A stretch of DNA of 36,886 nucleotides from Phoronis australis (lineage: Eukaryota; Phoronida; Phoronidae). The translations under genes were made by a program, and so were the position numbers. The notes under the pieces are model-generated. The model saw only the letters and a program-made list of their open reading frames with translations, made no database searches and had not been told where the DNA came from. Shown here one piece after another: positions 31,359 through 36,886 of the stretch. How positions within the stretch are numbered: position 1 is the first letter of the stretch; each line of letters begins with the position of its first letter. The stretch lies in NCBI GenBank assembly GCA_002633005.1, contig NMRA01000259.1:162715-199600 (forward strand). The letters run 5' to 3'.

Positions 31359-31484
31359 CTACTGCACCACTCTCTGTTTTACGTTTTGCGTCAGTGCCGC
31401 GGATTTACGTCTAACATACACCAGTGCAGTACATGTGTACGCTAAGAATGCAGAACTGCAGCAGGTATACCCAGCGGCATGAAC
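31359..31484 (-). CDS. candidate terminal exon of an unrecognised membrane protein
   Basis: A pyrimidine-rich acceptor (gtctctcctaataagtaccag) precedes 41 codons and a TAG. The peptide has one likely membrane segment (AAGYTCCSSAFLAYTCTALVYV) immediately followed by positively charged residues (RRKSAAL) and a polar tail, the usual layout of a last transmembrane helix with a cytosolic end. An AATAAA lies 390 bases downstream. No family is recognised. A minus-strand first-exon candidate at 33594-33744 could belong to the same gene, but no convincing exon links them. Confidence 0.28.
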   Translation of the reverse strand, partial: VHAAGYTCCSSAFLAYTCTALVYVRRKSAALTQNVKQRVVQ

Positions 31485-33593
31485 CTGGTACTTATTAGGA
31501 GAGACAGCCTTCGTTGCTATGTAAGATGACGTCATATTACGTAAGTCAATGAAAATTTGGAATCGACTAATCCATGTGAGGAAGCAGTCCAACAGTGAAA
31601 CGGAATGAGAGAAAAAGTAAGGAGAAACGAAAGTTCATCTTCGTCACAGCAGTTCGCTATAATTATTAATTGAGCTTTAGGCCGATTTAGAGTCATTATA
31701 TTTCGAATACCAGCCACGCGTGATAAAACGCAGTGTCATGCAATTACATGTATGTAGCAACCAGGGACTGTTTTGTAATCGGATAACGGTTGTCAAAGCT
31801 TTTGGCTAGGTTGCTGTGCGCCCTTGAGCGCAGGCGTGACAAACATCAACTCTGTATCAGCTTCGTCAAAGGTTTCGTAGCCGGTGTTTCTTCATTCATA
31901 TTATACACGATGCAAAAATGTCACATTTCACCTACAGTTACAAGTGCAAATTTAAGGTCAAAACTTGTTTCGTTGTGATTTATGCACCCGTTAACATGCA
32001 TGCTCGCGCGGTGTTCAATCCTTGTTCACTGATGACGCAAGTGTTACTATGCGTACCAATGGGTGATCAATAATAAAGCGACCTTTAAAATAGCATTTGT
32101 CGACCATTCATGCATGTTATTGTGAAGCAGGTCAGCGTATTTCCGAAATCTCTGTGGAGGTTTGATTCTTTTTGCTCGTCATCAAAAGTGGGGTTAGGAA
32201 TACACTCTCCACACGTCACTTGTATTAGGTATATGTATTTGGTCACATGTTAGGTATTGGATGAAAAACCGAGTTAAGGCTTTCGGTAGTAAACGGCTTA
32301 ACCACAGAACATAATCTACAGTACTCTGCCCCCTGAGAACATTTTTCGTGATTTTCAACGTTTTAACTTATTTGCTAATGATCTGGTCGAAATTACATCG
32401 AAGCACAGGCATCGAGATTATAGAAACCTCGTTCATCGTTGACTTTACCGTAATCATTTGAATAGTTTGATTTTTTATCCACAGATATGGTGAACTATCA
32501 GTTTAAATCTAAAATCTAGAATAGGTTAATTAAGTTCATTTTCATCGTTTCCTTTTCACATTTCACCATGCAGCGGGAAACTGGGGAAACGTAAACAGAT
32601 ATTCACGAACTTTACATTGTATCGCATTGAGAATACGTATAGTTCTGCCTCCACACCTAGTGACGTAATAGCAGCAGTTACGCTTCACAATTCAACGATT
32701 CACAGGCACAATCCAAGACTGGCTGGACGTTTTGGTTGTGGCAGTGTCATAACATAAAAGATTTAACATTGAGGTTGGCATCTATCATGTCAACTCTTTG
32801 ATTGTTGCTATGTTACTGTGGTTGGTAACCGTCACACAGTGCAGCCGTACTCTTTGTAATTTATGTCACGCCTCGAGAGGCACAGTCAGGTCAGTCACCA
32901 CTGGTATGCATGACGATTTTGCATTACGCAAATGTACAGCTTGAAAATGTATTTCGCCTTGATTAGCTGGCTAAAAAAAAACAATTAGGGCTTTTATTCT
33001 CGTAAAATGGATCATATGTTCTTAAGCCTGATATAATTATAATTTAGTTACTATCTCAAGTCACGGGCAATGCGTAGGCTACTACTTTGTGTCATTTTCG
33101 TATTCGTAATTTCGGGTTAGATAACCCCAATAACTTACAATGAAATGTTTTCTTGAATCGCTGATGTTTTCCATTTGATGGTAACGAAAATAGAATCCTA
33201 TCACAGCAAGTAAATATTTTGGGACCGATTTTTTTAGTGTAAAAGGCCTAATTCGATTTTTGAAATTCAGTCAGCAAACGGGCCAAAAATACAGCTTTAA
33301 AAATTGGTTGCTTTGTTTGTTACTCTCAGTACCCGGGGGCGAAAATTTTTATCTCCGAAAAACGGGTAAGCTTAACAGGTTCAACTTATGCTATAGCGCA
33401 GGCGATCATAGGAACGTTTTCTGTCAAGTGCTACCACCGGCTAAGCCTGTGTTATCAACAGGCCCTCGGGCATCACACTCAACTATTCACGGTAAACTTA
33501 CAAAGCTGGTAATAAAAGTAGCATTGGAGTGTAGGTTTTTTCAAATGTAGAGACAGAAACCACAACAGAAACAAAAATTATCAATAGGCCTAC
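31485..33593. other. possible intron or spacer between two minus-strand candidate exons
   Basis: Several short minus-strand open frames with plausible splice borders exist (for example around 32.2, 32.9 and 33.15 kb), but none can be told from chance. Confidence 0.3.
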
Positions 33594-33744
33594 CTGATGA
33601 TGAGATCCCTCGTTTCACGTCTTCCACTGTCTGTCTCGTAAACGGCGTTAGTGTGTACATGGTTACTAATGGTAACCCGTGTGTATTAGAACTCGGCATT
33701 GAAAACATCCGCACGCTATTCGCTGAGCTTGAAATCTCACACAT
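33594..33744 (-). CDS. candidate first exon of an unrecognised protein
   Basis: The ATG at 33742-33744 opens 50 codons that run into a cag/gtaggc donor in phase 1. The peptide (including MPSSNTHGLPLVTMYTLTPF and TVEDVKRGISSS) has mixed composition without a signal peptide or domain. The only support is the start codon, the donor and the protein-like composition. Confidence 0.2.
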
Positions 33745-36700
33745 GCAGCCCGTCTATAGAAACATACACGGGGGTTACAGATAAAAAAGCTCGCCAAGCA
33801 GTTTGGCCCAAACATAATTATTGTGATAGACATCCCTGGCATTGCACGGATGTTTGGTGATGATGCCTCTCACGATTATGACGCGCTTTGGACCCGCAGT
33901 GTAACTGGGACCCCTTCGGAAAATAACAAGTTTTCGGGAACTTTTCAGTATCGAAAGTCGCGGATCAAATTGGCAATATCGCACGCACATACCGTGCTGT
34001 AACCATCCTATTTAAACGATGAGGGTCGATTTGGAGAAATCTTTTGAATATCACGTGGTCAGCTCAGTGGACCGCTTCTATCCACATTCGATTTCACAAT
34101 AGAGGTCCTAGTCATCAACAGAGTATATAGATTGCGTGACTCTACTCACCAGGTCACACAATGAGGGTAGTTACTGTTTCTATAAAATCTCAATGGAGGA
34201 ATAAAAATTGGACTGTGTGGCCGGGTTTTTATTGAATTTTCTAAATTGGTCACTTTGTCCATTCATTGGAAAGTAGTTTCCACCAAGGCGTAATCTGATT
34301 ATCTGCATCACTAACTCACAATAGAAGCTGCACCTGAAAGAATGTGGATGACACAGGTCCTGGTCTAGCTGGAAACTCGAACAGCGAGTTCCATTTCACT
34401 GAACAAGTTCCAAGCTCAATAAGAACATTCCGTGAAACTATAGAAACGTAAGGTGTAGCAATTAACACAGTCTCTCGTGGTCCGAGGCACAATATTGAAC
34501 ACCTTCAGTTACATGTGCGCAGATACGATGTAGATCACAGATGCACGTCAAAATCCACGTTTATTGTTCGACAAACAGCGACGAGATGGTGCTGCAATTA
34601 CGAGGCCCTCAAAATAATATCGGCACATTATTTACGAGTAAAAAACAACATACCTATTCAGCAGCACTGCTACTGTCGATGGGTTAAAATTGTAATCCAC
34701 ATACAACAGTATGACCTTCATAACATCACTCATTCTCAACAAGAACAACCAGTTTGTGGATCGGACGTTCTAATGTATTCACGTTCCCTAGACGCTTTCC
34801 TTTACCGTCCAATAAACTGCGAAGTTTAGCCCTACATTTCGGACACTACTAGCCTGTTGAGGTATAACTTTTAAATCCGATAAAAAGGTTATAACTCTCT
34901 TTGTGAACACTTGGGAACCTGTTTTAGAGCTGTAATTGTAAGCGCAGCTGTAAGCCTTTGCGAGGGTGGTTTAACGAGAGATTATAACCGTGTGAACGGC
35001 GGCAACTGCAAAGGTTATATTTCAGTAGGTGGCGCTGCTGTCAAATCTCGTTGGAAGCAACTAATGGAGCACCGAGGGAAACTGGCGTGCGTTCAGTAAC
35101 GCTAGGACCTACGCTAGGACCTAGCTAAAATTTAGCCAAAGTCACGTGTTCTCATTTAAAAGTCACGGCAACATATCACGTAATCTCGCGAAGTCTTGCT
35201 TTTTAGCGAGGTCCTACATGTAGCTTTACTGAACGGGAGACTGGAATGAATCGGAAAGCGATAGCACTGACGACTAGCGACTAGAACTACGAACTACGGT
35301 TACAACAGTTCTAACTGTCGGTATGAACTGGAACGATTGCATAACAGTTACAACTACAGAAAGCCTAGTTGGCGAACACAGCTTAATTACCTTTGCCGAA
35401 GGCTTAACCAGAAATTCTGGAAGTGTATATTAGTCTTGCAGAATCCCGAAATCGCCAATATGAACATTCCGCGAAATTTTTGTTCGAATCAGCCGGGTAA
35501 CGAGACGACATGTATTTGAAAAGAACAACATAGGGTTTATGAGTTTTCTTTCTTTCTTTGATTGGGCAGCAACTGAACCAATCCACACTAAGCAAACGGA
35601 GGCCTGTGTTACACGAGGCTCCGGCAAATCGGACATCATGTCCGAGTTCTTTTGTTTTACCACGTATTCTCTTCCAAGTTACACAATTGTGAAAGCACCC
35701 AGAAACAAATGAACGACAACCAAGAATATAGCATTCTTTTGATCGGATTCAGCTTATTCCTTAACCCTGATGGTGCTTGCGGTAAAGAATTAACCTCAGT
35801 AAACCTAATTCATCACCAACCCGTGGCAGAGTATTTTCATACAAAAGAAGGTTCAGTGTATTCAACGAACTAGATTTTTACACAGGTTTGGCGCTTTGGG
35901 CGAAATAATTTCAATGTGTCGCCAACAATTGTTTCTCTTTGAATACTCTTGTTTTTCCCACCCAGCGAAATGGAAATCATTAACAATAGGGGTCGCGGCA
36001 TGCACTGGCTTGTTTTTCGTCTCGGCAAGAAGTGCCTGCGTTCATTTCAGTCAACTCACTACGACTGCCACTTAATGACTCGCAATTCTCAGTTGTATTT
36101 CCTCGTTCAGGTTTGGTCGTTGAAGGTTTCAAGTTGTCCATCATCGCTGTTATCGCTGACGTTGTGCAGTTAATTTTATTTGAATGGTTCTAAAACGTCA
36201 AAATGGCGCCTTACTAAACTCGACAGTGGAATTGTGATTAAAGTGTATGTCAAGAGTGTATTCTTGCGACGAGGCCTGTGTTCACGGTTGGAAGTCTGTG
36301 ATCACTCACTGTGTCGATTTACGTACCTTATTATCGGACGGACCCTAAATATCGTACATTACATAAAATCTTACTTGAAGCATAATCTGAGAAATTAATG
36401 ACACCAATTTTTGTTCCGCTGTATTGCATTCAATGTCCGGTACTGTCGGCGTTTTTTTATAACCTTGTCGGGTTTTGATTTCACCAAGAGAGGGTGCAAT
36501 TTAGACCTCTAAGTCGGCCTCGATGAACTGTCAATGTCACTCACTGACATCTTAATACTATACTACTGTGATGCCTATGATGTCACTGTTTCATTCTTTC
36601 ACTTGTTTTTAAACTCAAGTCAAACCCCGGCTGCAATGAGGTTTGCTTTAGTCGTCTGCAGTGATTCATCGAAAGAACTTCGTGCTGCCATCAGACGACA

Positions 36701-36886
36701 CTTTATGGCTAATGGAGTTGCGAACGGAGCTGTGTTCTAGCAGCAAATATATCAAAACACTCGAGCTGCAACTTGGCGACAAGGTGCCCGCCGCCGCTAC
36801 TTAGTCAGTTTTCCGCGGTGTAGCGTATGCGGAAACATGATGACCGATATTTAGGTTCTCCGAAGGTTTGCTATTGTGTTTTTTAA
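33745..36886. other. unassigned right end of the window
   Basis: No recognised gene. Features are a short tandem duplication of CGCTAGGACCTA at about 35100-35125 and three TTTC units near 35547. Open frames of 60-104 codons show no domain. A short frame at 36634-36740 (MRFALVVCSDSSKELRAA) is too short to call. Confidence 0.35.

Noticed and set aside
36534-36740. Open frame at the right edge (MRFALVVCSDSS and on)
   Set aside because: Short, without splice sites or family signature, and indistinguishable from chance.

Overview
The window looks like nuclear DNA of an invertebrate animal, probably marine and possibly a non-vertebrate deuterostome. The evidence is split genes with GT-AG introns of 0.6 to 4.2 kb, metazoan extracellular modules (LU/three-finger, thrombospondin type 1, CCP/sushi), a dispanin (CD225/IFITM-type) gene, LINE, THAP and hAT-like remnants, and AT-rich spacers. 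The clade is inferred from style only. No ribosomal RNA, tRNA, CRISPR array or prokaryotic gene was seen.

Region 1 (1-12 kb): a plus-strand gene enters from the left and ends at 11993. Six exons (381-510, 4726-4845, 5658-5825, 6424-7251, 8069-8213, 11801-11993) join with matching intron phases into a 527-residue C-terminal part of an extracellular protein. Its order is LU half-domain, half a thrombospondin type 1 repeat, Lys/Ser-rich basic segment, mucin-like Thr/Pro stalk of about 38 five-residue units, and a complete Cys-rich LU domain. Inside its first intron, on the opposite strand, lies an intronless gene (1846-3801) for a 651-residue secreted or GPI-anchored protein with about five divergent CCP modules.

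Region 2 (12-22 kb): no convincing host gene. It holds a hAT-like MITE, a frameshifted THAP fragment and an acidic minus-strand frame bracketed by a 16-bp inverted repeat, a 1.05-kb inverted-repeat element, and a 440-bp palindrome-rich element.

Region 3 (22.3-24.5 kb): a three-exon minus-strand dispanin gene, 163 residues, with an N-terminal PPSY motif, a CC pair and two membrane segments.

Region 4 (24.6-28.2 kb): a 5'-truncated, decayed LINE facing away from the dispanin gene and starting about 120 bp upstream of its start codon. It is interrupted by a 1.26-kb terminal-inverted-repeat element (TTC target duplication) and by a second hAT-like MITE. Removing both insertions and one copy of each duplication makes the LINE reading frame continuous again.

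Region 5 (28.2-36.9 kb): mostly unassigned, with a fold-back repeat near 30.2 kb and a few low-confidence candidate exons.

Functionally, LU and CCP modules are the two folds used by cell-surface complement regulators, and dispanins act in membrane restriction. An innate-immunity or cell-surface neighbourhood is therefore a reasonable inference, but nothing in the sequence proves that these genes act together.
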